A program made the translations under genes and the position numbers. Below are positions 1-11,050 of a DNA stretch of 64,000 bases, piece by piece. The notes under the pieces were generated by a model. That model searched no databases. It saw nothing but the letters and a program-made list of their open reading frames with translations, and was not told the origin of the DNA. Source of the DNA: Gentiana macrophylla (lineage: Eukaryota > Streptophyta > Magnoliopsida > Gentianales > Gentianaceae); contig CM047810.1 of assembly GCA_026214975.1 (NCBI GenBank), positions 99,402,316-99,466,315 of the forward strand. Reading direction: 5' to 3'. Each line of letters begins with the position of its first letter. Positions within the stretch are counted from its first letter, which is position 1.

Positions 1-222
1 TCAGGCAAAGACTTCTCGATCTCATAAGTCATGAACTACTTTATATGATAAATATGCAATGACCTCTCGTGGACAAATCAAACAAATTAAACAGTACCTT
101 AAATCTATACAAAAAGGTACTCAAACAATCTCTAAGTATCTTCACGATGTGAAAACTAAAGCCGATGAATTAGTCTACGAATCCGGATGATCATGTGAAT
201 CTTATTTCGGACAACTTGAGAG
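1..222 (+). pseudogene. Decayed Copia gag, upstream half (element 0)
   Basis: From about base 49 one frame reads as the middle of a Copia gag (UBN2-type) domain: SRGQIKQIKQYLKSIQKG, then ISKYLHDVKTKADEL, the usual pattern of a basic helix followed by 'eYl..vk..aDeL'. An in-frame TGA follows at about 188. The gag continues after the solo LTR, at 2198, with a 'HETP' segment, so the two pieces were one reading frame before the LTR landed. Gag forms the cytoplasmic particle of the element. The window starts inside it, so the N-terminus and 5' LTR are not visible. Lineage is uncertain. Confidence 0.7.
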
Positions 223-2192
223 TGTTAGGAAATCTACGCGGGAACGCATCGGAATTTAAAATTTTATTTCCTTTTAACCAGGATCGACTTCATTTAAGCA
301 ATAAACAAACGAGTTAGTAGACGGTGGTTACCTTGGTTGATCTAAAAGATCGACGCTTTGACCGTCTAGGAGAGTAGTTCTGCATAGAGCGCGCCAAGCG
401 TTCGGCCTCTACCGCTAGTCCACACGAACAGCCCGCCGGAATCCCATCATGGATTGCTATTGGAAAACTCCGGTTGCTAGACCGGCCCTTTTCCCCTCTC
501 TCCAACTCTCTATAGGATGCTCTCTATTTTACACAAGAACTATTAGTTCTTGGAACTGTGATGTACAAAAGAGCTTGACACCCACCTCTTATTTATTGTC
601 ATAGGTGGCGCCCCAATAGAGTAGAAATGAAGAAAACCTTTTCCCAATAAAACAAGGAAAATATATTTGATTGATTTATCTCATTTATTATAATATCTTA
701 TATCAAATAAATCTAGGATATTGTCAATATCTTATATTGAATATTCCCAAGATATTGTCAATATCTAATATTGACTATCTTTATTTTATTACCACAAATC
801 AATTTACTCATGTGTATATATCACATATATATAATTACAAATATAAATCTACACATATATATATTTATCACAAATGTGAACATGCATATCCTATATGCAA
901 TTCACGTGTGGTGATATATATATTCATATGTTAATATCTTATATTAATATATGGTAATATCATTAATTAAATTGCACAATCCAAGTGTATCGTATACACT
1001 TCAATGTGGCACCCATATTGCCAAATATTGGCATCCGGAATATTCTTTAATTAATATAATATTATTAATATCTTGTATTTAATTTATTCATAATAAATAA
1101 ATACCACCATATTAATTTACCACTATAACCTTTATAGTACGAGATAAACTTTCCTTATTTGGTTATCATCTATAACCACATTTTAATCCGGCTAGATGTT
1201 ATTATGTGTGTGACCCGATAGGCTTCCGAATATGTTGGTCGTAGACACAAAGTGCAAATTACGAAAATGCCCTTCATACCTAACGATCACGGGATAGCGT
1301 CTAGCAACACACAGTGACCCTCAATCATCGGAAGAGTCAAATGCAATGACTACTACCTTTAATGTGAAACAGTTACCGTGTAACTTACAATCCTATCGCT
1401 GTAATAATATCCATACGGTCGTACGTCGAGTGTCAAACATTGACGACCGTATCTTATAATCTGAATATCAAGCTCTCTCGAAGTAACTCGTTTACTCCCA
1501 CTTTGCAAAGATTCACGAGAGTAAGACATTCCTTATAAGAAGGCCATTTCGGATATTCGATCCCAATCATAGGATACGCGATTCCCGGACGACCAATCAT
1601 GTATACTCCGCATGCTTCAGTATCACACCCAATCACTACCGCATGATCGCCCCGTGGCTAGGGGAAACCTCAATAGTGTCAAAGCATGCCAATCCACACC
1701 GTGATGCCATGAAGACTCCGGTCCAAAGGATAATTACACAACCGTCACATAGTGTGACACTTATCCGTGTAAGTGGGTCAGTCTAACGTCACGCATTCTC
1801 TAATACACGTCCACGTCACGGTCCAAGTGTCTACACTTCGATAGATGAGATCTATCCTCGCCTTAAAAGGCAGAAGACATCTAATACGTGCTAGCCTGTT
1901 CATACTATCAATGCCCTGTTTAATAGTACATCAGCCTAGAGACATTTAAGTATCAAACTTGTTAAAGTGATTAGAGATCTCATCAACCATAATCGCCTAT
2001 CATGGTTTCTCTATCACAGTTTAATACTAAGGACGTTATCACATAACAATTCATAATTGGTTCTTTAAAAGAACATATATATGACAACATAAAAGCCATT
2101 TTATATATGTATAAACATAAAGAAATAGTAGAAATGATCCGACCCGGTCGGATCCGGTCCAACCCGATTGGGTTTAGGACACTATTCCAACA
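223..2192 (-). mobile_element. Solo LTR of Copia family A
   Basis: A 1970-bp LTR on the minus strand. In its own orientation it begins TGTTGGAATAGTGTCC at 2192 and ends GATTTCCTAACA at 223, the TG...CA ends of an LTR. It is flanked by the direct repeat GAGAG (218-222 and 2193-2197), a 5-bp target duplication. No internal region is attached, so the full element was lost by recombination between its LTRs. It matches the + strand LTRs at 5722-8992 and 14351-16298 throughout. It contains a 60-codon reading frame (1454-1636) also found in the 14351 copy. Confidence 0.9.
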
Positions 2193-2560
2193 GAGAGACC
2201 ATTCAGAGTTGGCAAGGGTTGTTCAAGCACATGAAACCCCATTGATTTTGATGAGCTCCATGAAAAGCTACTCAATTATAAGACTCTTCCGTCTTAGTTG
2301 TAGCCAGTCGTTTTTTTTGGTCTTACTACAGCTCATTCGACAGTATGACATCCCTCTCCTAACATTGCGTCCACTTCAAGCACATTTGGATGCTCTGTTA
2401 ATTTCTCGGTGGCTTCTTTATAGTGGTGCTATTCATCATATTACCACTGATCTCAGTAATTTGGAATGACACATGCCTTATTCTGGAATGAAGACATCAT
2501 GATTGGTGATGAAAATTATATTTCCATCACACATATATGTTCTGTTTTTATCTTCAATCT
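2193..2560 (+). pseudogene. Decayed Copia gag end and protease (element 0)
   Basis: Continuation of the gag begun at 1-222. Around 2230-2285 it reads 'HETPLI' then, after a frameshift, DELHEKLLNYK, the conserved 'tPisfdELhekLl' end of plant Copia gag. At about 2409-2466 comes WLLYSGAIHHITTDLSNL, the aspartic protease motif WLLDSGAxHHmT with the catalytic Asp replaced by Tyr. At about 2496-2535 comes EDIMIGDENYISITHI in another frame, the protease flap region. Frameshifts and the lost catalytic Asp make this inactive. Confidence 0.75.
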
Positions 2561-3395
2561 TTCAAAATGTTTTATATGAATGATGTTTGACAATGTCTGA
2601 AAATTTGTCTGGGTTACAGTTGACTTGATATACCGGTAAATGGACATCTGAGTGATGATCCAAATAATTTTTACAAGTGGATTTGAAAGTGGGCCTACAA
2701 AACTCAAAAAGAGCATGAAGGGTCCTAGAGCTTGCTCAAAGGGAAGACTCCAACGCTCAAGTTAGTATTTGAATAGAGGAATTTCTATTAAGACAGTAAG
2801 GGAGAATGTATAACAAACATATTATGTGCGTACATGTAATTGAGGATGATGATCCTTTATATGGCTCTCCCTCGTTGGGGAGTGAATTATGATACATTGA
2901 AGTCGTGGTCAAGGGAGTTTACTACGTATTGATGTAACGGAGCTTGTTATGGAGAAGTTATGGCTCAGACTATAACGAAACTTATATGTTAGATCCATCA
3001 CTATAGAAATTACTATAATAGAGTAATATCTGTGTGAATTCCGGACCTATCATTGAAGAGAATTTAACTGTTGCTTGGGGTCGAGGATGACATGTGTTGT
3101 ATTGAGCATAAATGACTTGGTGACCTACACGACGTCAGCAATAAGAGACCGTGGATGTCTCGCATCTTGCTGGTTATAAGGGATAGAAGGCGACCTACGG
3201 CATGTCGGACGGAGGACGACTTGCATCATGTCGGTATGATATAAGGGCGGCATGCGTTGTACTAAAGACGGACCTTCCTTGTTGAGGCCCGAAATCGAGT
3301 TAAGCCCATGTCGACCCACATGCTGATATGGCCTTTATCACTCTATGTGAGACCTAATGAGTGCCACGTGTATGATGACCGATCTCACCCATGCC
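2561..3395. other. Unrecognised insertion between protease and pre-integrase remnants
   Basis: About 835 bp separates protease-like from pre-integrase-like sequence of element 0, where related elements have only a short stretch, so it looks inserted. At 2700-2775 the text 'gggaagactccaacgctcaagttagta' (quoted in parts: GGAAGACTCCAACG, CTCAAGTTAGTA) resembles a phrase common in plant gypsy LTRs. I could not find matching TG...CA ends or a target duplication. No convincing coding sequence is seen on either strand. Confidence 0.3.
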
Positions 3396-3990
3396 AATCT
3401 TCGTTGTGTTCCCAACATGTCTCATAATTTATCATCCATCTCTTATCATTGTCAAGCCCATAATGTTTCTTTTGAATTCTTACCCTTCAAATTTTTTTTA
3501 AGGTTCTTCAGACCTATATTCCTGTGATGTAATGACTACTTAAAAATGGAATGTATGAATGACTAAATTCCCCCTTCTAGCTTTTCCCGGTGAGTAAAAC
3601 ATCGAAAGTGATTGGCATCACCGTCTTTGTCACTCAACTACCCTCATTTTATAGTTATTCTTTGTCAAAATGATCTAGATGTTGTCACCACGACTGCTTC
3701 TTCCCATCGTTTTGTTTGTTTAACAAAATTTTGTTGTTAATACCAAATAATCATGGTTCTGTCCATTATTGTGAATATGACATGGCTGATGTTTTTATGC
3801 TTTTTAAAACTCTTGTTCAAAAATTCTTTGATACTACTATTAAAATTATATTGATACAGAAGGTAAATACATAGCATTAAAAAGTTATCTATAACTTATC
3901 AAACCACACTTATGAGCACAATGTTTTTTCTAAGATTCGTCATCTTCATCTTATCTTTATTACCACACATTTTATCTATTATGTTATATT
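3396..3990 (+). pseudogene. Decayed Copia pre-integrase and integrase remnant (element 0)
   Basis: At about 3400-3520 one frame reads CVPNMSHNLSSIS then NVSFEFLPFKFF, matching the 'vL.VPnm..NLlSv...c.dnn.sfeF' segment between Copia protease and integrase. At 3628-3655 WHHRLCH is the start of the pre-integrase zinc region (normally WHrRLGH). At about 3775-3845 DVFMLFKTLVQKFFDTTIKI matches the integrase core before its second catalytic Asp, which is lost here. At 3918-3950 NVFSKIRH may be the decayed NGvaErrh segment. Stops and frameshifts occur throughout. Reverse transcriptase is not seen. Confidence 0.6.
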
Positions 3991-5040
3991 TAACAATGAT
4001 TGTTATATTTACTGAGAAAATTAATTAAGGATTTTGAAGAAAATATTTAGGAAAGAATTACACTTACAATTCTTTTATATTTCTATTTCTACAAGTTGGA
4101 TAATGATCAATACATTTTTCATCCACACTAATTTTCTATGTTATTTGACACCTGCCAATGATTATAATATTTAATGATTTAAAGTAATTGGGAGAAAGAC
4201 CTTTTAAAGAAAACATGCTCGCTTACACTCAAAGCTTTATGTTATTTCCACACTCAACATCATCTCACCACACGTTTTCCATTTGTAAAATAATTTTTTA
4301 AACAAAAACACAATTGCTCACAACCACAAGATGATGTTGAGTCTAGACATTATGTAAATCTTTGGGGCTAATGCATTAAGTTGAATAATGATCACCACAA
4401 TTGTCATCTATATAGACACCATTTTTATCATTGTTATTTAATATTAAAAAATGTTCATTACATGAAAAGTAAATTAACTGGACAAAAACACTTTTAAGGG
4501 AAACACTAACGGAAAACATGTAGTCACGTTTAGTATCTTTCTATATATCTATAAGTTGGATAATGATCAGTAAATTAAGTTTGATAACCACCGATCGATA
4601 CATTTCCATCTATATCATTAGAGGAAACGCTTAGAGGGAAAACACATCAACGATTATTATCTAACGGTGGTCATATCTTTGATTAAATAAATTAGTTAGA
4701 GAGAAATAATTTTGGGGGGAGGGGGGAAACACACCGGCTCAATTAGAGGGGACACGCATTTAAGGGGAAACACTAGTTTCAGGGAAACAATCGACTCTTT
4801 TATTTTAGTAATGATAATGATAATGATATATAGACATCATTTTTATCTTTGTTATTTAATATCTAAAAATGATTATTATATTTAATAATTTTTTTTTGGA
4901 GAAAAACACTTTCTAAGGGAAACATTTACGGAAAACACTTAGGGTCTTTTAGTATCTTTCTATATCTATAATATAGTTAATGATCAATAAGATAAGTTCG
5001 ATAATGATCTATCAATACATTTTCATCTATGATAATGCTT
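3991..5040. repeat. AT-rich diverged tandem repeat, period near 400 bp
   Basis: At least two clear copies (about 4375-4640 and 4800-5035) and a weaker one (about 4020-4180) share ordered landmarks: 'atagacaccatttttat', 'tatttaatat', AACACTTT..AAGGGAAACA, ACGGAAAACA, 'tagtatctttctatat', 'ataatgatca', and 'cgatacatttccatctat'. No reading frame of note. Function unknown. Confidence 0.55.
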
Positions 5041-5633
5041 GAGATTATCACGGAGGCTCATCGGTATATATTTAGTGGATATCTGGCTTATTTGATAGTG
5101 AATATATGGATGCTAGCTGGTGGTGCACGGCGGCAAACGGAAGGAGTATTAGAGAGTGGATATTTCTGCAGAGCTTTGGCATGCTTTCTAGTAGAATTAT
5201 GAATATCTCTTTCTGATTACACAAGCTCTCCTTTTATAGGCGGAGGAATCTTAGGAGCTAAGTAAAGACATATGTTACAAGATAGCTTAATGCTTAAGTA
5301 AACTTAGTTGCTAAGCAAACTAAATATCTTGATGGCAAGTGGGTTGAAAATCTCGGCGGCGCCCTCACAGGATCGCGTGGGTCGCAAACCTCGTCACCGT
5401 GCCTTACTCTTGCTCCCTGCTGCTTCCCATTAAGTCTTGTGCGGCCTCTTATGGATCTATCGTCCAAGATCGCGGGTCGGCCCCCTGAGCCGGTAGCGAC
5501 CTCGTAGGCTCTATAGACTCTGGGTGGGGACCGACTACAACAACCTCACCTTGGTTGTTGTCACCGACTCCATGGCCGTGGGCCTTTATCCGACTTGGTG
5601 GCTCAGATAGGCTATTTTCGGGACCCTTGCCTC
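5041..5633 (-). other. LTR-like fragment with TATA box on minus strand
   Basis: The minus strand carries CCTATAAAAGGAGAGC (TATA box at about 5232-5239), followed downstream by a 5'-leader-like CT- and CA-rich stretch ending near 5100. Upstream of the TATA box (5300-5633) the DNA turns GC-rich, unlike its surroundings, and leads into the 83-bp repeat. This arrangement fits a gypsy-type LTR with repeats upstream of the promoter. No LTR ends were found. No supported coding region. Confidence 0.4.
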
Positions 5634-5721
5634 GAAGCAACTTTGGGTCTGTTTGCGACCCCGTCGTCTGAAGCGACTTGTTCACTAAGGACCGTGCTAT
5701 TCAAGCGAGCGGCCTCGAAGC
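5634..5721 (+). repeat. 83-bp minisatellite unit, left of element A
   Basis: This unit ('gcaactttgggtctg...gaccccgtcgtctgaag...cctcgaa') is nearly identical to the repeats at 16299-16490. Element A lies between them, so A inserted into this array. The left edge ends in GCAA against A, while GTAAC follows A on the right. They are remains of a 5-bp target duplication G(C/T)AAC. Confidence 0.75.
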
Positions 5722-6495
5722 AATTATCCTTAAGACCGGAGTCTTCATGGCATCACGGTGTGGATTGTCATGCTTTGACACTATTGAGGTTTCCTCTAGC
5801 CACGGGGCGATCATGCGGTAGTGATTGGTTGTGATACTGAAGCATGCGGAGTATACATGATTAGTCGTCCGGGAATCGCGTATCCTATGATTGGGATTGA
5901 ATATCCAAAATGACCTTCTTATAAGGAATGTCTTACTCTCGTGAATCTTTGCAAAGTGGGAGTAAATGAGTTACTTCGAGAGAGCATGATATCCAGATTA
6001 TAAGATACGATCGTCAATGTATCGACACTCGAGATACGATCGTATGGATATTATTACAGCGATAGGATTTTAAGTTACACGGTAACTGTTTCACATGAAA
6101 GGTAGTAGTCATTGCATTTGACTCTTCCGATAATTGGGGGTCACGGTGTGTTGCTAGACGTTATCCCGTGATTGATAGGCATGAAGGGCATTTTCGTAAA
6201 TTGCACTTTGTGTCTACGGGCAACATATTCGGAAGCCTATCGGGTCACACACATATGAACATCTAGCCGGATTAAAATATGGTTATAGATGATAACCAAA
6301 TAAGGAAAGTTTATCTCGACTATATAGGTTATAGTGGTAAATTAATATGGTGGTATTTATTTATTATGAATAAATTAAATACAAGATATTAATAGTATTA
6401 TATTAATTAAAGAATATTCCGGATGCCAATTTATTGCCTAAGGTGGCGCAATTTGTGTGTGTATAAGATACACTTGGATTGTGCAATTTAATTAT

Positions 6496-6680
6496 GGGCC
6501 AATTATTTAAAAGGACTGATTTTCAACTTATTAAGGGTAATAGGACACTCTGAAATCTTATTTAGTTATAAGGACATTCTAATTTTAAGAAGGAAACTTA
6601 TTTAGTTATAAGGACATTCTAATTTCAAGTGGATAAAGAGGAAGAAGGAAAAAAAGAGGAGGAAAAATAAAAAAGCGTTC
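6496..6680 (+). repeat. Left terminal inverted repeat of the Mutator-like element
   Basis: Pairs with 8045-8234 on the opposite strand. The outer ~60 bp are diverged. The inner part is almost identical and ends in a purine-rich run (AAGAGGAAGAAGG). Confidence 0.8.
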
Positions 6681-6738
6681 AAAGTAATATATATATAAAA
6701 AAAAACATAACAAAACCAAAAAAAAAACTTACTGTGTG

Positions 6739-6774
6739 GTTTTTTTTTTGTTTTGTTTTGTTTTGTTTTGTTTT
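6739..6774 (+). repeat. Poly-T and (GTTTT)n simple repeat
   Basis: A T run followed by five GTTTT units inside the Mutator-like element. Confidence 0.95.
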
Positions 6775-6943
6775 ATAATTCACCATATTTCTAAAGGTCA
6801 TATATTTTGATCTAAAACTCGGATCATCATAATTTTTTCACTAAAATTCATATTTTTTCATCTTCTTTATTCTAAAGTCAAATTTGATATTTTTCCGAAT
6901 AAATTTCATAAAATCAATTTTTTTCTTCATAAAAATCGACGTG

Positions 6944-7085
6944 ACGTATTGATCACCGTCATGCATTGACCACCTACCCGGATGCATTGGCCACCGGGAT
7001 CCATTAACCATCCCGATGCATTCACCGCCGCGATTCATTGGCTACCATGATGTATTGACCACCGCGATCCATTGACAACCTTGAT
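6944..7085 (+). repeat. Minisatellite 1, about 17-bp unit
   Basis: Seven or so variants of CATTGACCACCGCGATC follow one another. No clear function. It belongs to the Mutator-like element. Confidence 0.8.
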
Positions 7086-7090
7086 CAGTG

Positions 7091-7258
7091 ACATCTCATT
7101 GTAGCGATTTATGCAATGACGCGTCTCATTGTAGCGATTTCTGTGATGACTTCTTATTATAGCGATCTATGCGGTTGATGTCTTATTGTATCGAATTATG
7201 CGTTGGCGTGTTATTGTAACGATTTATGCAAATGGCGTGTTATTGTAACAATTCATAC
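7091..7258 (+). repeat. Minisatellite 2, 28-30-bp unit
   Basis: Six diverging units share CATTGTAGCGATTTATG followed by a TGACG-like tail. It begins directly after minisatellite 1, with a different unit length. Confidence 0.8.
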
Positions 7259-7447
7259 ATACCTTTGGTTGTAAAAACATGCATTTAAACCAAAAAAAAA
7301 GAAATACAGTTATTTTACAAAGTTATCGAAAATATAAACCAACACTAATCAAATAAACCAACATCAATCAAATATTTAAAGATAACAAAGAAATAAAGTT
7401 ACTTTACAAAGTTATCAAATGTGTGTATCAAGTTGTATATGCGGTGA

Positions 7448-7640
7448 CATCAATATCATTGCATCAGTTATCTAATTGTAAATACAGTCATCAATGTCAC
7501 TGCTTCAGACATCAATGTCACTGCATAAGTCATCAATGTCCCTGCATCAGACATCAATGTCACTGCATAACTCGTCAATGTCACTGCATAACTCATCAAT
7601 GTCACTGCATAAGTCGTCAATGTCACTGCATAAAACCTAA
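7448..7640 (+). repeat. Minisatellite 3, 21-bp unit, first block
   Basis: Units of 21 bp built on CATCAATGTCACTGCAT. Because 21 is a multiple of three, frames stay open on both strands (about 90 codons each), giving HQCHCI-type and AVTLMS-type 7-residue repeats. These are most simply by-products of the unit length. Confidence 0.9.
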
Positions 7641-7851
7641 CAAATGCATCAGTCAGCTCTGCTCTTGTTTTGCATTTCTCCAAATGTGGAGCTTTTAATA
7701 TGGATAGAAGTACAAGTTTGGTGAAACTACAAAGACTCTTCACTATGACTCTTGTAATGGCCACATGTTGTTTGTGCCCTCCTGATAATTGGATTCATTG
7801 TGGAATCCCTCAATTCTTTAACACGATCTTGAATGTTTAGCTTATTGTCCC

Positions 7852-7975
7852 CGCATCATTCATCAATGTCACTGCATCGGACATCAATGTCTTTGCATAA
7901 GTCATCAATGTCCTGCGCATCGAGACATCAATGTCACTTTGCATAAGTCATCAATGTCACCGCTTGAGACATCAA
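7852..7975 (+). repeat. Minisatellite 3, second block
   Basis: A further set of CATCAATGTCACTGCAT units, about 210 bp after the first block, with one unit disturbed at 7915-7930. The sequence between the blocks is non-repetitive and carries no gene I can recognise. Confidence 0.85.
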
Positions 7976-8044
7976 TAATGTCTTCAGATCTAAAATAAAA
8001 ATAAAAATAAAAACCAAACATCAGCTCCAGCGCTTCATCTTTTT

Positions 8045-8234
8045 TTTTTTTTCTTTTTCTTCTTCCTTCCTTCCTTTTTTTCCTTCTTCTTCTTTATCCA
8101 CTTGAAATTAGAATGTCCGTATAACTAAATAAGTTTCCTTCTTAAAATTAGAATGTCCTTATAACTAAATAAGATTTCGGAGTGTCCTAAATGATCATTA
8201 ATTCTCTAACGACGGCCTTATAACTAATTTGCAC
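8045..8234 (-). repeat. Right terminal inverted repeat of the Mutator-like element
   Basis: Inverted partner of 6496-6680, ending just before the second TTTAATTA duplication. Its inner edge is a CT-rich run. Confidence 0.8.
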
Positions 8235-8269
8235 TTTAATTAATAGTATTACCAAATATTAATATAAGA

Positions 8270-8274
<5 letters not shown>

Positions 8275-8316
<42 letters not shown>
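8275..8316. repeat. (TA)n microsatellite in 5' LTR of A
   Basis: An uninterrupted TA run at the same LTR position as 15580-15623. The solo LTR at 223-2192 lacks this expansion. Confidence 0.95.
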
Positions 8317-8318
<2 letters not shown>

Positions 8319-8614
8319 AGTATATGGCGCCTAAATTTGTGTGTAATTGACGCACGTAAATGCCAATTGATCAAGTTTCAATGTTTGGACATTCAAATAT
8401 AAATATAGATTTATATGTGTTATATATATACACATGTGTAAATTGATTTATGATAATAAGATAAATATAGTCAATATAAGATATTGACAATATGTTGGAA
8501 ATATTCAATATAAGATATTAAATTAAATGAGATAAATCAATCAATTATATTTTTCTTATTTTATTGGGAAAATGTTTTCTTCTCCTCAACTCATATTCGG
8601 GGCGCCACTTTTCC

Positions 8615-8622
8615 TATAAAAA
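8615..8622 (+). promoter_or_regulatory. TATA box of 5' LTR A
   Basis: CCTATAAAAAAG about 370 bp before the LTR end, in the same place as TATAAAAA in the 3' LTR. Transcription would start about 30 bp downstream. Confidence 0.6.
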
Positions 8623-8992
8623 AGAAGTGGGTGTCAAGCTCTTTTGTACATCAAAATTGCAAGAGCCAATAGTTCTTGTGTAAAATAGAGAGCATCCTAT
8701 AGAGAGTTGGAGAGAGGGAAAAAGGGCCGGTCTAGCAACCGGAGTTTTCCAATAGCAATCCATGATGGGATTCCGGCGGGCTGTTCGTGTGGACTAGCGG
8801 TAGAGGCCGAACACTTGGGCGACTCTATGCAGAACTACTCTCCTTAGACGATCAAAGCGTCGTTCTTTTAGATCAACCAAGGTAACCACCGTCTACTAGC
8901 TTATTTGTTTAATGCTTAAACGAAGTCGATCTTGGGTAAAAGGAAATTAAAATTTTGAATTCCGCTACGTTCCCACGTAGATTTTTTATTCA

Positions 8993-11050
8993 CAAAAAAG
9001 ATACACAAAAAGAAAAAAAAAGGGGAGATCTGGTGGTGCTCGGCCGACTGGCGGCGGCACCACCACCGGCGGCTGGTCGGCGGCGACGGCGGCAGGGCAA
9101 CCTGCTGCCGGCGTCGTTTGACTGGTCAAAGGGTTGTGGATCTCCAAATTTTTGTTTTGTGTATTTTTATGTTCCTATATGGTTCATAGTTGTGATTAGT
9201 ATCTCCTTTGTGTAGTTGTGTCATGTGGCTAACCAATGATTCAAATAGTTTGGGCCATTGGGATGCCACATGACATTAAAATAATAATGCTCTTTCCAAA
9301 ATTTGTTTGAAGTAGGACTAGGCCCTTTCCAAATATATGATTTGGAAAAAGGCCTAGGCCTAGGCCACTTTCAAAATTTTAATTTTGGAAAGTTGCCAGG
9401 CATATTAACCAAACTATTGGCCTTTCCAAATGTTGTTTGGAATAGGCCTAGGCCCTTTTCTAAATATTTGATTTTGGAAAAGGCCTAGGCCCTTTTCAAA
9501 ATTTTGATTTTGGAAAGGGCCAAGGGAGATGGTTTTTGGTTTAGGAAACCAAAGGCATCCCTTTTGATTACGAATCAAAAGGAAAGCAACAAAAGAGACT
9601 TAATTTTAATTTTGATTTATTTTTAGAATAGTCTAATTAATTATAATTAAAATTAAAATCGTTTAAAATTAATCGTTAATTTTATTTCGATTAAAATCAT
9701 TTAATTAATTAAATGTTAATTAGTTAATTGATTGGATAAAATTATTTAATAGATTAAATGTTAATTGATTAATTAAGACGCAAGTGTTAAATGTTAATTT
9801 TATCTTTTTCATAAGATTTTATTGTATGGATTAGATATAGTAGATATAATATGATTATATGGACCCCGATTGATCATGGACTCGACCGATAGGATAGATG
9901 TGAATAATTTAATTTTTTTCGTTGGTTTAAAAATTGTCCTAGGCCGTTATGAAGAAGCGTGACCTAGTTTATTTTCTCGCATTTATCCCATTCTGTTGTT
10001 GGCTCACACGTGCGCGCGGGTGTATTTATTTTATTAGATAGAATTAAATGTAACAAGAATGGAGCAGAAGACGGAGACCAAAGAGAGAAGAATAAAGATC
10101 CCATTGGAGAATGACGCATTAAAGATCCTATTGGCGGTTGCAGCTACCTTAGATTGTGACCCACGGTTTCGTCAGTTTGTATTCGAAACTGCACCTAGGA
10201 AAATTCCTTGATCATACCGGTTACTTTACGCATTTATTTATTTTGTGCTTGTATTTATTTTATATGATACGATAGATGCATGACTAGGCACGATCTAGAT
10301 AAATGTGTAGGATGTATGTCTATAGAGATAGATATATTTGATGAGACCGTAATTAAATTAATTAAGTGAATTAATTTACGTAAATACTTCCACAACAAAA
10401 ATCAAGTCGAAACATTGTCTCCCAATATTATAGCGATGGTGAAGAGCCTTTGTTCGGATCCAACTGATCGGCCCTCGTCGGGAGTTGACCTACCATGGGT
10501 ATATCGTCGTTATTGAGATATGATCGTATGAGATCTCGCGAATATTGGGTTATGACTTAACTAGAGTATTGCGGTGATTGGCCCTCGTCAAGAATGTCTT
10601 ATTCTAGAGGCAAGGGGTTGACTACCACATAAAGATATGAATTTTCAAAGAGTTGACTAGTCAACCACCAAGAGTCACATAGAAATGTGATTGGTAAGTG
10701 TTACATACCTTTCGAATTATTCTGGTTGATCGGCCCTTGTCGGAAATCAGGGTAACCAGATGGGATCTTGGCCACTAAAGATTTTTGAAAAAATTCTTGA
10801 AAGTCAATTGGGAGTAGTTGACTAGTGAGAGCAAAATCATAAATCAAAAGACCATTTTCGATTTTGCGTGTATAAACAACAACACTCTTTTATTTTCATT
10901 TTTATGTTGTAGTTTTAGCAAAATTTTATATTTATATTTTATTCTCGATTAGTAAAACCAAATTATGACTGTTACCTTTTGAGAAACGTTCTCGAATATG
11001 GTTAAGTAATTTTAATCCTTTTAAAATAAGCAATGACATGAGCAATCCCG
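8993..11050 (+). other. Leader region of element A, no recognised gene
   Basis: No convincing tRNA-primer site remains after the worn LTR end. At 9043-9120 there is a short GC-rich CGGCGGC stretch, then GGCCTAGGCC palindromes (9303-9525), then AT-rich DNA. At 10464, 10574 and 10725 a motif TGATCGGCCCTCGTCGG recurs at 110-151-bp intervals, each followed by TTGAC-type text. Gag cannot be recognised, although it should lie near the end of this stretch. Confidence 0.45.
9303..9525. repeat. Cluster of GGCCTAGGCC palindromes
   Basis: Repeats of TTGGAAAAGGCCTAGGCC alternate with their inverted forms (AGGCCCTTTTCAAAAT), so the 220 bp could fold into several hairpins. The unit TTTTGGAAAGGGCC also appears in both orientations. 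Confidence 0.75.

Larger units (their letters stand above)
6495..8234. mobile_element. Non-autonomous Mutator-like DNA transposon
   Basis: The insertion splits the LTR sequence GCAATTTAATTAATAG and duplicates TTTAATTA (6487-6494 and 8235-8242). With one mismatch the duplication could be 9 bp, as in Mutator elements. The ends form terminal inverted repeats of about 185 bp (6496-6680 and 8045-8234), starting GGGCCAATTATTT on the left and GTGCAAATTAGTT on the right and becoming near identical from AGGACACTC inward. Each inverted repeat holds the phrase 'cttatttagttataaggac' twice. The inside has three unlike minisatellites and no transposase, so it would depend on an enzyme supplied elsewhere. 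Confidence 0.8.
5722..8992 (+). repeat. 5' LTR of element A, 5'-truncated
   Basis: Matches 14806-16298 of the 3' LTR apart from the 6495-8242 insertion. The first ~455 bp of the LTR, including its TG end, are missing. The junction at 5721-5727 (CAATTATCC) shares AATTATCC with the LTR interior, so a microhomology deletion is likely. The right end is worn: GTAGATTT is followed by a T run instead of CCTAACA. Confidence 0.85.

Noticed and set aside
671..934. 87-codon Tyr/Ile-rich frame on +
   Set aside because: Composition follows the AT-rich LTR. It lies inside the minus-strand solo LTR and has no matching frame in the other A LTRs.
7448..7975. CRISPR-like spaced repeats
   Set aside because: Units abut directly with no unique spacers, the host is a plant, and the unit drifts as in minisatellites.
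8955..9215. 86-codon frame with a GC-rich Ala/Arg stretch
   Set aside because: Starts inside the LTR end, crosses into the leader, and has no known domain. The CGG-rich run alone explains it.
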